In this document: positions 1 to 8,518 of the stretch, one piece after another | Numbering within the stretch: the stretch's first letter is position 1 | How the letters are laid out: every line of letters begins with the position of its first letter | DNA from: Bacteroidota bacterium | GTDB taxonomy: Bacteria; Bacteroidota; Bacteroidia; Chitinophagales; Chitinophagaceae | NCBI GenBank assembly: GCA_018266575.1 | Contig: JAFEAE010000011.1 | Coordinates: forward strand, 61,359 to 125,358 | Length of the DNA: 64,000 nucleotides | Reading direction: 5' to 3' | Made by a program: the position numbers and the translations under genes | The notes under the pieces: generated by a model | What the model saw: the letters and a program-made list of their open reading frames with translations, nothing else | The model's database searches: none | What the model was told of the DNA's origin: nothing

Positions 1-1217
1 CGCATAAATGCTGTTTTCACGGAATCGTTTTTAGGAATGGAAGGCGCAATGGAAACCAGGAAATTGCTTTTATCTGCATCAGAAGAAATTTCCCCGGTAG
101 CATTGATGATGCTGATCCATTGCTCATTGGTGGCAATATTTTTGGTAGTAATATCCCTCAGCATATTTGCTTTGTCAAATTCAGAGCCGGTATGTATCAC
201 TGCACTAAGCAATTTGTCAAAACTTGCGCCTGCAGGCAAACCGGTTTCAATCATTTCGCGGATAAGATTTGCTTTGTCATAATCCGAGCCAAGATGCTGT
301 GTTACATCAATCAGTTTATTAAAATGATCGCCGGATGGTTTTTCTTTTTCAATCAACGCTTTGAGCAGGTTCGCTTTTTCATAATCGCCCCCGATATAAC
401 TTACAGCATCCAATGTTTTATCAAAATTATCTTCCGTAAAATTTCTTTTGAAAATAAGTTCTTTCAAAATATTGGCTTTATCATAATCTGATCCGATGGT
501 ATTAGCAACATCTACAGTTTGGTTGAACTGTTCCGGGGTTATTGGCTGTCTTGCTATATAAGTAAGCGCATTTGCTTTTTCATAATCACTGCCAATCGTT
601 TTCACTGCTTCAAACCAGGCATGCGTGGTGAGCGAATCTACCAGGTAATTGTAGGGGAATTTCACCAGTAATCTTCCTTTATCATAATCAGAGCCAATTT
701 GCGAACCGATCTTTTTTGCGATCTCTTTTATTTCATATTGAGAAAGGCTGTCGGTTGCAAGCAGGTATTCCAGGTACAGTCCTTTTACATAATCAGCTTT
801 CATGTTTTGCACTTCATTCAATACTGCTTCGGTGCCGCCTTTCTTGTACAGGCGTTCCATTCTCCCTCTCGCATCAAACCCGATCTGGATCATATCCTTG
901 ATAACATCTGCCATAAATTGTTTGCCATCGGCATCATTCGGATTTAGCTTTTTGCCATTATAATCCAAATCATATTTTATTTCGCCATGTTCGCTATTTT
1001 CTGCAACCAATTTTTTATTGTTCCGTGTATATTTCAGAAAGCCATTTGGAGTTATGCTTTTGATCGCTGTTTCATCATCAGTGAATTGAATTTCTCCCTG
1101 GTAATTGATGTACAGGTTATCGTCGTTGTTACTAATGATTATGCTGTTTCCCCGGTGACATGAAGTAGCGAAGAACAACAATCCGATAGCGGGTATTAAA
1201 AATGAAAAGTGTTTCAT
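1..1217 (-). CDS. repeat-containing lipoprotein (C-terminus beyond window)
   Basis: The reading frame is open from the ATG at 1217 to the left edge, giving at least 405 codons. The N-terminus MKHFSFLIPAIGLLFFATSC looks like a lipoprotein signal with Cys20 as the lipidated residue. After a roughly 100-residue region come seven repeats marked by GSDYDKANLL-like cores. The cores begin near residues 175, 209, 242, 276, 310, 344 and 378, a 33-34 residue period, and each unit looks like two helices. I recall similar SDYDKA repeats behind some Bacteroidota M56 peptidases, but no peptidase motif is visible here. It is the last visible gene of the ECF sigma operon (29 bp after the membrane protein), so a surface or periplasmic sensing or scaffold role is possible. 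Function unknown. Confidence 0.8.
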   Translation of the reverse strand, partial: MKHFSFLIPAIGLLFFATSCHRGNSIIISNNDDNLYINYQGEIQFTDDETAIKSITPNGFLKYTRNNKKLVAENSEHGEIKYDLDYNGKKLNPNDADGKQFMADVIKDMIQIGFDARGRMERLYKKGGTEAVLNEVQNMKADYVKGLYLEYLLATDSLSQYEIKEIAKKIGSQIGSDYDKGRLLVKFPYNYLVDSLTTHAWFEAVKTIGSDYEKANALTYIARQPITPEQFNQTVDVANTIGSDYDKANILKELIFKRNFTEDNFDKTLDAVSYIGGDYEKANLLKALIEKEKPSGDHFNKLIDVTQHLGSDYDKANLIREMIETGLPAGASFDKLLSAVIHTGSEFDKANMLRDITTKNIATNEQWISIINATGEISSDADKSNFLVSIAPSIPKNDSVKTAFM

Positions 1218-1245
1218 GAAATAATGGTTATAGAAAATGAAAGAA

Positions 1246-1680
1246 TTATTTGCCGGTTTTTTTCATATAAAAATAATATCCTAAAAACCCAAGTGCAACA
1301 CTGAAAGCCATAATGGCTACAGAATGAATGCCGATCGGCAATGAAAGGTTGATAGCCGCCAAACCTAAACCGATGCACCCCGAAATAATGAACCATTTCA
1401 TAGCAACGCCTTTGCTGTCGCGGTTTGTAGGCTGCAAAAATTGCTCAACAACAGTTTCGGAAACACCTTTGTCTATCATTTTATTTTTCATCCTGCTTTC
1501 TAAGAACAATCTTATAATGGATAAAAAAAATGAAGTGAATAGGAAAAGGCCGATCAGGAAACCGGTAATATGCAGGAAATCACTGTTGAATTCCCGGTCG
1601 GGGAACGATTGAAAATTTTGCTGTGCATTTGCTGTAATTGCTGCGAAAAGGATCAATGCTATAGAGGCTATTTTTTTCAT
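1246..1680 (-). CDS. small membrane protein of the sigma-factor operon
   Basis: This 144-residue protein has an N-terminal signal-like segment ending ANAQ (about residues 1-20). Three hydrophobic membrane spans follow, around residues 37-60, 95-110 and 118-138. A cytosolic-looking basic loop (RMKNKMIDKGVSETVVEQFL) links the first to the second. It sits 63 bp after the anti-sigma gene and 29 bp before the repeat lipoprotein, all on the same strand, so it is probably co-transcribed with the ECF sigma factor. I do not recognise a named domain. The residue pattern resembles small membrane proteins found beside ECF sigma operons in Bacteroidota, but that is an impression rather than a match. Confidence 0.7.
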   Translation of the reverse strand: MKKIASIALILFAAITANAQQNFQSFPDREFNSDFLHITGFLIGLFLFTSFFLSIIRLFLESRMKNKMIDKGVSETVVEQFLQPTNRDSKGVAMKWFIISGCIGLGLAAINLSLPIGIHSVAIMAFSVALGFLGYYFYMKKTGK

Positions 1681-1743
1681 TTGTATATTTTTTTCGGTTT
1701 ATTTAGTAATGAGACAGCATTCGTATTTTAAAGTTGCAATTGT

Positions 1744-2217
1744 TTAATAAAAATTTAAATCATCGATCTTGCGTTGATATTTTTTGATCATTTCAATGCT
1801 CTGGAATATGAGAATGAGCAACGCTGCTGATAAAAGCATATACAAAACAGTTTTTGAAAGACCGGATGAAATATGCAAAAAATATTTCTTGAAGAAATTA
1901 TTGAGCTCAACCTTATAAAAATAACCTGCAATGCCGATGACGCCGAGAAAACAGCAGGAAAGGATATATGCAGGAAAATAATTTCTTGTACGTGCCTGCT
2001 CTGTTACAGTAAGCTGAGGCAATACCAAGGCTGATACATCAAAGTCAAAAACCGGTTTCGGTTGTTTTTCAATTTCAGAAAATAACAACTTGTAATTTTC
2101 GGCTTTTGCCATGCATTGCTCACAGGAATCTATATGTGCAGTTATGTGCTTTTCACAAACGGTGTTGTCTAACACAAATTGCTGTATGTCTGCATCAGCA
2201 GGATGATTATGTATCAT
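1744..2217 (-). CDS. zinc-finger anti-sigma factor-like membrane protein
   Basis: The N-terminal 45 residues carry CEKHITAHIDSCEQC, which contains the HxxxCxxC pattern of the zinc-binding anti-sigma domain. Two hydrophobic segments follow, near residues 86-108 and 124-145, placing the protein in the inner membrane with the zinc finger inside. The start ATG overlaps the stop of the sigma factor by 4 bases (2214-2217), which indicates translational coupling. By family knowledge it should bind and hold the ECF sigma factor at 2214-2816 until a signal releases it. The second membrane span is unusual for a simple single-pass anti-sigma factor. Confidence 0.8.
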   Translation of the reverse strand: MIHNHPADADIQQFVLDNTVCEKHITAHIDSCEQCMAKAENYKLLFSEIEKQPKPVFDFDVSALVLPQLTVTEQARTRNYFPAYILSCCFLGVIGIAGYFYKVELNNFFKKYFLHISSGLSKTVLYMLLSAALLILIFQSIEMIKKYQRKIDDLNFY

Positions 2218-2816
2218 AACTCCTCTTTTTTATATTGCTTTAATAAATTTTCTTTCAGTGCTTTTCGTGCACGGAACAAATAACTTTTTACAGTGCCTTC
2301 CGGCAATTCCGTGACCCGTGCAATTTCTTCATAACTCAATTCTTCATTGTGGTATAGTGTTATTAATGTTTTTTGAATAGGCGGAAGGTTTTCGATCTCA
2401 GTACGCAATATGCCGGTAAGTTCTTTTTTAGAAATTTCATTTTCCACTTCATCATGCAAAGGATTGGTGCTTATGACTTCTAAAAATTCTTCATCATTTT
2501 TATCAGGATATTTATTATCGGGGAAGACGAGCTTTTTCTTTTGCAGGTAATTCAGGCAGGTGTTATATGCTATCTGCGCTATCCATGTCGAAAGCTTCGA
2601 CTGGAACCGGAAACCGGAAAGCTTCGCATAAGCCTTCAGGTAAATATCCTGGGCAATATCCCTCCTGTCTTCAGAGTTGTTTATCATCTTAAAAACAATT
2701 TGAGCCGTCAATGCTTCTGTATTTTTAATGATTATGGAAAAAGAAGCGGTATCGCCATGCAATACCTTGTTCACCAATTGCTGGTCGGTCAAACTATTTT
2801 CGGTTTTAGTGTTCAA
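2214..2816 (-). CDS. ECF RNA polymerase sigma factor
   Basis: This 200-residue sigma-70 family protein has the extracytoplasmic-function layout. Region 2 includes DRRDIAQDIYLKAYAKLSGF and STWIAQIAYNTCLNYL (about residues 50-95). A linker follows, then region 4 with LPPIQKTLITLYHNEELSYE and a helix-turn-helix around EIARVTELPEGTVKSYLFRA (about residues 145-185). It lacks regions 1.1 and 3. The anti-sigma gene overlaps its stop codon by 4 bases. It should direct polymerase to a small regulon, probably including its own operon (sigma, anti-sigma, membrane protein, repeat lipoprotein). No outer-membrane transducer or SusC gene is adjacent, so it is not an evident FecI/FecR-type system. Confidence 0.92.
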   Translation of the reverse strand: MNTKTENSLTDQQLVNKVLHGDTASFSIIIKNTEALTAQIVFKMINNSEDRRDIAQDIYLKAYAKLSGFRFQSKLSTWIAQIAYNTCLNYLQKKKLVFPDNKYPDKNDEEFLEVISTNPLHDEVENEISKKELTGILRTEIENLPPIQKTLITLYHNEELSYEEIARVTELPEGTVKSYLFRARKALKENLLKQYKKEEL

Positions 2817-2983
2817 TTGATGATAGGACAGGCAACTGCCCGGATTGTTGCAATAAGTACAAAAATAAATCGATGGGTTTGTAAATTTTTTTTGAATTTC
2901 AATAGCTTTTGTGTTTCATGGCAATCTCATTTTACCACAGAAGCACTGAAATACAGAAGTTGGGATATCAATAAAATTTATAA

Positions 2984-3820
2984 TCATTGCCGCAGCCATT
3001 CCGTTGTATTCCGCCACTCAAAAAATAATGAATACAATTTTGCCAAACCAAAACTTCCCGCTTCTCCATAATCTACGATCATTTTCGATTTGCCGTTGTA
3101 AGAAATTTTTGTTGCGGCAGTTTGGTCATCTTTCCATTCTACAGCGTACTTGTCTTTCAGTTTTTCGATTGGCAGGTATTTTAATACATCGATCAGCTCT
3201 TTAAATTCCTTGTCATCCAAAACACCCTGGAATGAACCCAGCTGTAAATTGTACTCTCCGGCATTATATGCAACTGAATGGTCTTTGTTGACCTGCATTT
3301 CAAAAACGGGGCATTGTCCCGGACAACGTTCTGTTTTGAATGTTATTTTTTCGAATATAAAATCTGTTGCAGGATATGGATTGTATTCAACAAACCTTTC
3401 GAATTTATAGATCAACGTATCCGGTGATGAATGTTTTGATTGAAGGATAATAATTTTTTCTGGGAATGATTCCGCATCAATAGAAATAAGTTTTGTACTA
3501 AAGAGAAATGGTGCACTTCTGTCCAGGTATTGTAGTTCATAATTCCCTTTGCCTTTATCGAGGACAACCATTAAATGTTTTCCGTTTATGATAAGGTCAG
3601 TGAGATGGTTGTTGTCAAGATCAACTTTAAAGAATTTATTCAAACCATATTTTAAAGTATCTGTGCTTTTGCTCTCAAGCACCGGGTGATCTTTGATCTG
3701 CTTATTTATTTTTTTGAAGAGAAAATTATTGACATCCTCATTAGTCGTTAATTTATCAATATCATTGGCAAATAATGTTTGTGAAAAGAAAATAAATAAT
3801 ATGGTGTATAGTGTTTTCAT
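2984..3820 (-). CDS. secreted DUF6438-domain protein
   Basis: This 278-residue protein has an N-terminal signal peptide (MKTLYTILFIFFSQTLFAND). The C-terminal half, from about residue 155, has FKTERCPGQCPVFEMQVN followed by a tyrosine/glycine-rich beta pattern, the hallmark I associate with DUF6438. The N-terminal half looks like a separate domain with a TDLIINGKHLMVVLDKGKG segment, reminiscent of a beta-propeller or FG-GAP blade. It lies 163 bp upstream of the sigma operon on the same strand and appears to be a single gene. Function is unknown; location is probably periplasmic. The start ATG at 3820 directly precedes the signal peptide. Confidence 0.75.
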   Translation of the reverse strand: MKTLYTILFIFFSQTLFANDIDKLTTNEDVNNFLFKKINKQIKDHPVLESKSTDTLKYGLNKFFKVDLDNNHLTDLIINGKHLMVVLDKGKGNYELQYLDRSAPFLFSTKLISIDAESFPEKIIILQSKHSSPDTLIYKFERFVEYNPYPATDFIFEKITFKTERCPGQCPVFEMQVNKDHSVAYNAGEYNLQLGSFQGVLDDKEFKELIDVLKYLPIEKLKDKYAVEWKDDQTAATKISYNGKSKMIVDYGEAGSFGLAKLYSLFFEWRNTTEWLRQ

Positions 3821-3963
3821 TTATTAGTTTGTGTATGGGATCAGGCATAAGGTTTAGGGTGTAAGGTATTAGTAGTAAAATGTAAGTGATAAGAAGGCGA
3901 AGCAATGTACAATAAAGAATTTTGCCATCGCACACATCTTACATCTCTCATCTCACATTCTCC

Positions 3964-5805
3964 TCACCATCCTATTCCATAATCCACTCCGTAATTACTG
4001 CTGCCTCCCCAGAATGTTCCGTGCTTGGTATCAAAATAAATGGCATTGATCGGCCCGCTGGTCCTTTCACGCGTTGTGAAGATATATCCCATTTTCTGCA
4101 GGTCTTTTCTCACATACTCCGGAGTGCCGTTGTTGATCAATATATGACCGGGATGTGGTTTCCTGTCGTCAATTTTTTCTCCACCCAATGAAAGCCATAG
4201 TTGATCTGTGTTGATGTTTTGCGCTTCAGTTGCTTCCTGTACAGTCATGCCAAATTCAACCACATTCAAAAAGAATTGTAATAAATTTTGATCTTGCGTA
4301 TCTCCGCCTTGTACGGCAAATGCTAAAAATGGTTTTCCATCTTTCATCGCTAATGAAGGTGTTAATGTAACGCGTGGTTTTTTATGTGGCTCAACAACAT
4401 TGAATGGGTTTAATGTTGAATCTAGTACAAAACTTTGCATGCGCTGGCTCATACCAACACCTGTGTGTCCTGCAATACAAGCCGGAGTCCATCCACCGCT
4501 TGGCGTTACAGAAACAACCCAGCCTTCTTTATCTGCAGCTTCAATAGAAGTTGTGCCAAGCCACAAACGCTGCATGTACAAACTATCGATTGCTGCAGTT
4601 GCTTTTCCGATTCCGCGTTGCTGTAATAAATTCAAATACGGATTTGTTTTTCCTTCGTACGGATAGGGATCACCGGGAGTAACGTCTGCATTATTCCTGT
4701 CTGGCAAAATCAGTTTCGCCCTTTCCTTTGCATATTCTTTGCTCAGCAATCCTTGGATCGGTTCCTGAGGTTGAAAATACGGATCGCCATAATAAAAGTC
4801 CCTGTCAGCAAATGCAAGGCTCATCGTTTGATAAATCGTATTGATATAACGTGTGCTGTTATATCCCATGTTTTTCAGATCAAAATTCTCAAGTATGTTC
4901 AATGCTTGCAACATCGCCGGCCCCTGCGACCACTGTTGCAATTTATATACTTCAATGCCTTTATAATTTACATGCAATGGTTCTTCTTCAACAGGCTTCC
5001 ACGAAGCTAAGTCTTCCATCGTTATCAATCCTCCTTGTTCCTGGCAGCCACGCACAAATTCTTTTGCAATATCTCCTTTGTAAAAACGGTCATACGCAGC
5101 ATAGATCGCTTCTTTGCGGCTTTTCTTTTTCTTCAATGCATCTTGTTCCGCTTCCACCATTTTTGTGAGGGTCTCTAATAAATCTTTTTGTACAAACACT
5201 TCGCCTTGTTCAGGGCCTTCTCTTTTTTCGCCCAAATGTGTAAGAAAAACTGCTTTGCTGTACGGCCAGTCTTTAATACGTTTTTTATTTGCTTCTATTA
5301 CATTGCACAATGGCGCATCAATAGCATAACCTGATGCAAGTTGCATAGCTGGCGCCAGCACATCTTTCAAACTCATCGTTCCATATTCCGCGAGCATATA
5401 ACATAATCCACCTGGTGTGCCCGGGGTTACTGCTGCAAGCGGCCCGTATTCCGGCGGAAAATTCATCCCTTTATTTTTAAAAAAATCTGCGGTTGCTCCC
5501 GTTGGCGCCCACCCCAACGCATCAATGGAAAATACTTTTCCGGTGTGCGGGTTATAAATGATCGCCTGTGTTTCTCCGCCCCAGCTCAAAGTGGTCCACA
5601 TCGTGCAAACCGCTGCAAGCATGGCGCATGCCGCATCTACAGCATTTCCGCCTTTCTGAAAAATTTGTGCACCAGCTTCAGCGCCATAAGTTTTTCCGGT
5701 GATGGCCATCCAGTTCTTTCCATACAACTGCGGCTTTTGTGTTTGCTGCGAGAATAAAAATTGAGAAGAAAATAAAATGAAACTAAAAAAAAGTATGCGT
5801 TTCAT
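3964..5805 (-). CDS. ggt: gamma-glutamyltransferase family protein (Ntn hydrolase)
   Basis: This 613-residue protein starts with a signal peptide (to about residue 20), then shows the Ggt large subunit beginning AITGKTYGAEAGAQIFQKGG, with GGNAVDAACAMLA. The small subunit should be released by autocleavage before Thr418 in LGTTSIEAADKEGWVVSVT. That threonine is the expected nucleophile for hydrolysis or transfer of gamma-glutamyl groups such as that of glutathione in the periplasm. Near the C-terminus the usual glycine loop of E. coli Ggt reads GGDTQDQNLLQF. This resembles the YwrD-like/acylase branch, so activity on glutathione is less certain than fold membership. The gene stands alone: the next genes are 144 bp downstream (same strand) and divergent. 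Confidence 0.88.
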   Translation of the reverse strand: MKRILFFSFILFSSQFLFSQQTQKPQLYGKNWMAITGKTYGAEAGAQIFQKGGNAVDAACAMLAAVCTMWTTLSWGGETQAIIYNPHTGKVFSIDALGWAPTGATADFFKNKGMNFPPEYGPLAAVTPGTPGGLCYMLAEYGTMSLKDVLAPAMQLASGYAIDAPLCNVIEANKKRIKDWPYSKAVFLTHLGEKREGPEQGEVFVQKDLLETLTKMVEAEQDALKKKKSRKEAIYAAYDRFYKGDIAKEFVRGCQEQGGLITMEDLASWKPVEEEPLHVNYKGIEVYKLQQWSQGPAMLQALNILENFDLKNMGYNSTRYINTIYQTMSLAFADRDFYYGDPYFQPQEPIQGLLSKEYAKERAKLILPDRNNADVTPGDPYPYEGKTNPYLNLLQQRGIGKATAAIDSLYMQRLWLGTTSIEAADKEGWVVSVTPSGGWTPACIAGHTGVGMSQRMQSFVLDSTLNPFNVVEPHKKPRVTLTPSLAMKDGKPFLAFAVQGGDTQDQNLLQFFLNVVEFGMTVQEATEAQNINTDQLWLSLGGEKIDDRKPHPGHILINNGTPEYVRKDLQKMGYIFTTRERTSGPINAIYFDTKHGTFWGGSSNYGVDYGIGW

Positions 5806-6098
5806 GTGCAGATTTTTTGGTGCTTAAAGTTAACGTATTCAGGAAAACAATTTCATGGTTCAGCGAGATAGATTTTTTGTGATACAAAGGAAGTAGCAAG
5901 TCATAAGTTGTCAGTAATAAGTCGATAAAGCTAATAACATTTTGCACGTATGTTACCTTTTCATGCTTTATTTATCACTGACAACTTACCGCTGAATACT
6001 TTTTTCCTCTCCTCAAAAATCACTATATTTATTTACTCTCACCCTTGAAGTACAAAGCTGCGTCCTCTCGCCATTTCACCCTTTAATCTCTCACTATT
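5806..6098. other. divergent spacer with an inverted repeat
   Basis: This 293-bp gap separates the divergent ggt and DUF418 genes. It contains an 11-bp perfect inverted repeat, AAGTTGTCAGT at 5905-5915 and ACTGACAACTT at 5977-5987, whose flanks also partly pair (TAATAA with TTATTTATC). No coding sequence was seen. Promoters for both flanking genes should lie here, but no clear TAnnTTTG element stands out. Confidence 0.5.
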
Positions 6099-7436
6099 AT
6101 GCAACCTTATTTAGAAACACCAACAGCCATCGCTGAACCCGTTACTCAAAGCGAGCGCATTGTTATTATTGATTGCCTTCGCGGAATCGCTTTACTCGGT
6201 ATCTTGCTCATGAACATTCCTTATTTCGCAATGCCGGATCCCGCAGCTGATAATCTTGCCCTATTAAAGGAAGAAGGCACGATCAACGGGAGAGTTTGGT
6301 ACCTTATTAATTGTTGCTTTGATGGTACACAACGTGCAATTTTTTCCATGCTCTTTGGTGCAGGCATCATTTTATTCATAACACGTTTGGAAAAAAGAAT
6401 GGATGGAATGAAAGCTGCAGAATATTTTATCAGGCGGCAATTATGGCTTCTCGTATTTGGCTTGTTCAATGCTTTTGTTTTATTATGGAGTGGTGATATA
6501 CTTTTTGAATATGCCATCTGCGGCATCATCATGTTTGTTTTCCGGAAACTTCCTGCAAAAAAATTACTGGTAGCTGCCGCCATTAGTTTGGTATTAATGA
6601 CGGTAAGGGAGAATGTGCGGCTTATACGCGAAAAAAATATTATTGCAAAAGGACAAGCAATCTCTGCTATTGACACAACTAAAATAAAATTAACCGATCA
6701 GCAAAAAGAAGACCTCGGCGCATATACCGGTTTTAAAGATGAAACAAGTATAGAAAGTTTAAAAAAGCAAATGGAAAAAAACCTTAGGCAGGTAAGGGGA
6801 AATTATGCCAGCGTATATAATAACATAAGCGATACAAGTGCGAGGTTTGAATTCCTGGCGAGTTACTACCTGGTATGGGATATCCTTGTCTTCATGTTTA
6901 TCGGTATGGCTTTTTTTAAAATGGGAATACTAACAGGAGAAGCATCAACGAAAACGTATTGGCTTCTTTTCGCTGTTGGCATGGCCGTAGGATTTTTATT
7001 ATCGTATTTGCGTTTGAAACCTTTGTTGCAATATCATTTCAATGAATTTGATATTGCGAAGAATAACAAAATAGAATTATATGAATTTGCACGGGTGATA
7101 CGCTCACTTGGCATTTTTGGTTTTATTATGTTGTGTTATAGATCGGGTTGGTTCAAATGGTTTTTTAATATTGTAAGGCCGGTCGGGCAAATGGCATTTA
7201 CCAATTACCTGATGCAATCATTTATGTGCGGGTTATATTTTTATGGAATTGGTTTTGGAATGTATGGCCATCTGCAACGCTACCAGATTTATTATGTGGT
7301 AGGAGTGGTGTGGCTCATCGAAATTATCTGGAGCAATATCTGGTTACATTATTTCCGTTTCGGCCCGCTTGAATGGACATGGCGCAGCCTCACGTATTGG
7401 AAAAAACAACCGATGAAGAAAATACCAGGAATTTGA
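6099..7436 (+). CDS. DUF418 family membrane protein
   Basis: This 445-residue polytopic membrane protein opens with a cytosolic stretch and then RIVIIDCLRGIALLGILLMN, the typical start of YeiB/DUF418 proteins (DxLRGxALLGI). About eight to ten membrane spans follow. The C-terminal DUF418 part is recognisable by VRPVGQMAFTNYLMQSFMCG and the final EWTWRSLTYWKKQP. Members lie in the inner membrane and are related to acyltransferase-3-like proteins; their substrate is not established. A long hydrophilic loop, about residues 185-250 (KIKLTDQQKEDLGAYTGFKD and beyond), is probably periplasmic. It is a single gene between ggt (divergent) and rpiA. Confidence 0.87.
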   Translation: MQPYLETPTAIAEPVTQSERIVIIDCLRGIALLGILLMNIPYFAMPDPAADNLALLKEEGTINGRVWYLINCCFDGTQRAIFSMLFGAGIILFITRLEKRMDGMKAAEYFIRRQLWLLVFGLFNAFVLLWSGDILFEYAICGIIMFVFRKLPAKKLLVAAAISLVLMTVRENVRLIREKNIIAKGQAISAIDTTKIKLTDQQKEDLGAYTGFKDETSIESLKKQMEKNLRQVRGNYASVYNNISDTSARFEFLASYYLVWDILVFMFIGMAFFKMGILTGEASTKTYWLLFAVGMAVGFLLSYLRLKPLLQYHFNEFDIAKNNKIELYEFARVIRSLGIFGFIMLCYRSGWFKWFFNIVRPVGQMAFTNYLMQSFMCGLYFYGIGFGMYGHLQRYQIYYVVGVVWLIEIIWSNIWLHYFRFGPLEWTWRSLTYWKKQPMKKIPGI

Positions 7437-7701
7437 AAATGTGAAAATGTGCTGATTTGAAAATACCCCTTGTGTGACAAAAGTTAACTATTAAAGTTGC
7501 TGCATGTCAGAACATAAAAGCATTTTCACATTCGACTTGTATTTGGAAGGGTTTGAAAAAGTTCTTGTGAAGTAGTTATATCTAATGTAATTGTTAGAAG
7601 AAAAGCTATGCAAGTTATGCCCGCATATTTAAGTCCATCTTTCGAAATTTATACACATCCGACATCTCACATCTTACTTCTCACTTCTCAAACAAAAAAC
7701 A

Positions 7702-7709
7702 TATTTTTG
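7702..7709 (+). promoter_or_regulatory. possible -7 promoter element of rpiA
   Basis: TATTTTTG matches the Bacteroidota -7 consensus TAnnTTTG, but it ends only 4 bases before the rpiA ATG at 7714. If used, the mRNA would be leaderless or nearly so. No good -33 TTTG lies at the usual distance, so this may be chance in AT-rich DNA. Confidence 0.25.
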
Positions 7710-7713
7710 AAAC

Positions 7714-8388
7714 ATGATAAATTTAAAACAGCTTGCTGCCGAGAAAGCGGTTGAACAGGTTGAAAGCGGCATGATCGTTGGGCTTGGTACCGGGAGCACA
7801 GCGTATTGGGCAATTGAAAAAATTGGGGAAAAAGTAAAAAGCAAACAACTTAACATTAAAGCTATCGCAACGTCAAAACGTTCGGAAGAGCAGGCGAGGG
7901 GGCTTGGCATTCCGATTATTTCTTTCGCGGAAATTGATGCGATAGATATTACGATCGATGGTGCGGATGAATCTGATCACAACCTTCACCTGATCAAAGG
8001 GGGCGGCGGTGCATTGCTCCGCGAGAAAATTGTTGCATCGAACAGCAGAAAGTTAGTGATCGTTGCAGATGAAAGCAAATTGGTACAACATCTCGGAAAA
8101 TATGCATTACCTGTTGATGTAGTGACATTCGGTTGGGAAAAAACATTTCAGAAATTAGAAGCGTTAGGTTGCATCCCCAAATTACGTTTGGATGATGGTA
8201 AGCCTTATTTGACAGATAATGCAAATTATATTTTAGATTGCGCGTTCGGCGAAATACACGACCCCGCTACGTTACATGAAAAGATAAATGCCATCACAGG
8301 TGTTGTTGATAATGGCTTGTTCATAAACCTTGCTTCGCAATTGATCATTGCAAGTGCAGGCGGAGAAATAAAAACAATCCTTAAATGA
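7714..8388 (+). CDS. rpiA: ribose-5-phosphate isomerase A
   Basis: This 224-residue cytosolic enzyme interconverts ribose 5-phosphate and ribulose 5-phosphate in the non-oxidative pentose phosphate pathway. The family signatures are all present: GLGTGSTAYWAIEKI (phosphate binding, about residues 23-37), TIDGADESD (about 81-89) and KGGGGALLREKIV with the catalytic Glu/Lys region (about 95-107). Length equals that of the family (about 220). The gene is monocistronic: DUF418 ends 277 bp upstream and the trehalase gene converges on it 130 bp downstream. Confidence 0.96.
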   Translation: MINLKQLAAEKAVEQVESGMIVGLGTGSTAYWAIEKIGEKVKSKQLNIKAIATSKRSEEQARGLGIPIISFAEIDAIDITIDGADESDHNLHLIKGGGGALLREKIVASNSRKLVIVADESKLVQHLGKYALPVDVVTFGWEKTFQKLEALGCIPKLRLDDGKPYLTDNANYILDCAFGEIHDPATLHEKINAITGVVDNGLFINLASQLIIASAGGEIKTILK

Positions 8389-8518
8389 TTTTATTTATAT
8401 TGGAAACATGTAACGAATAATATAAGTTACACAAACAGAATGTGCGGTTGAATTTTGCAAAATGTAATAATGGCTTGGCTTTTAGAGTTTTTAATTATCA
8501 ATTATCAATTGTTATTAT

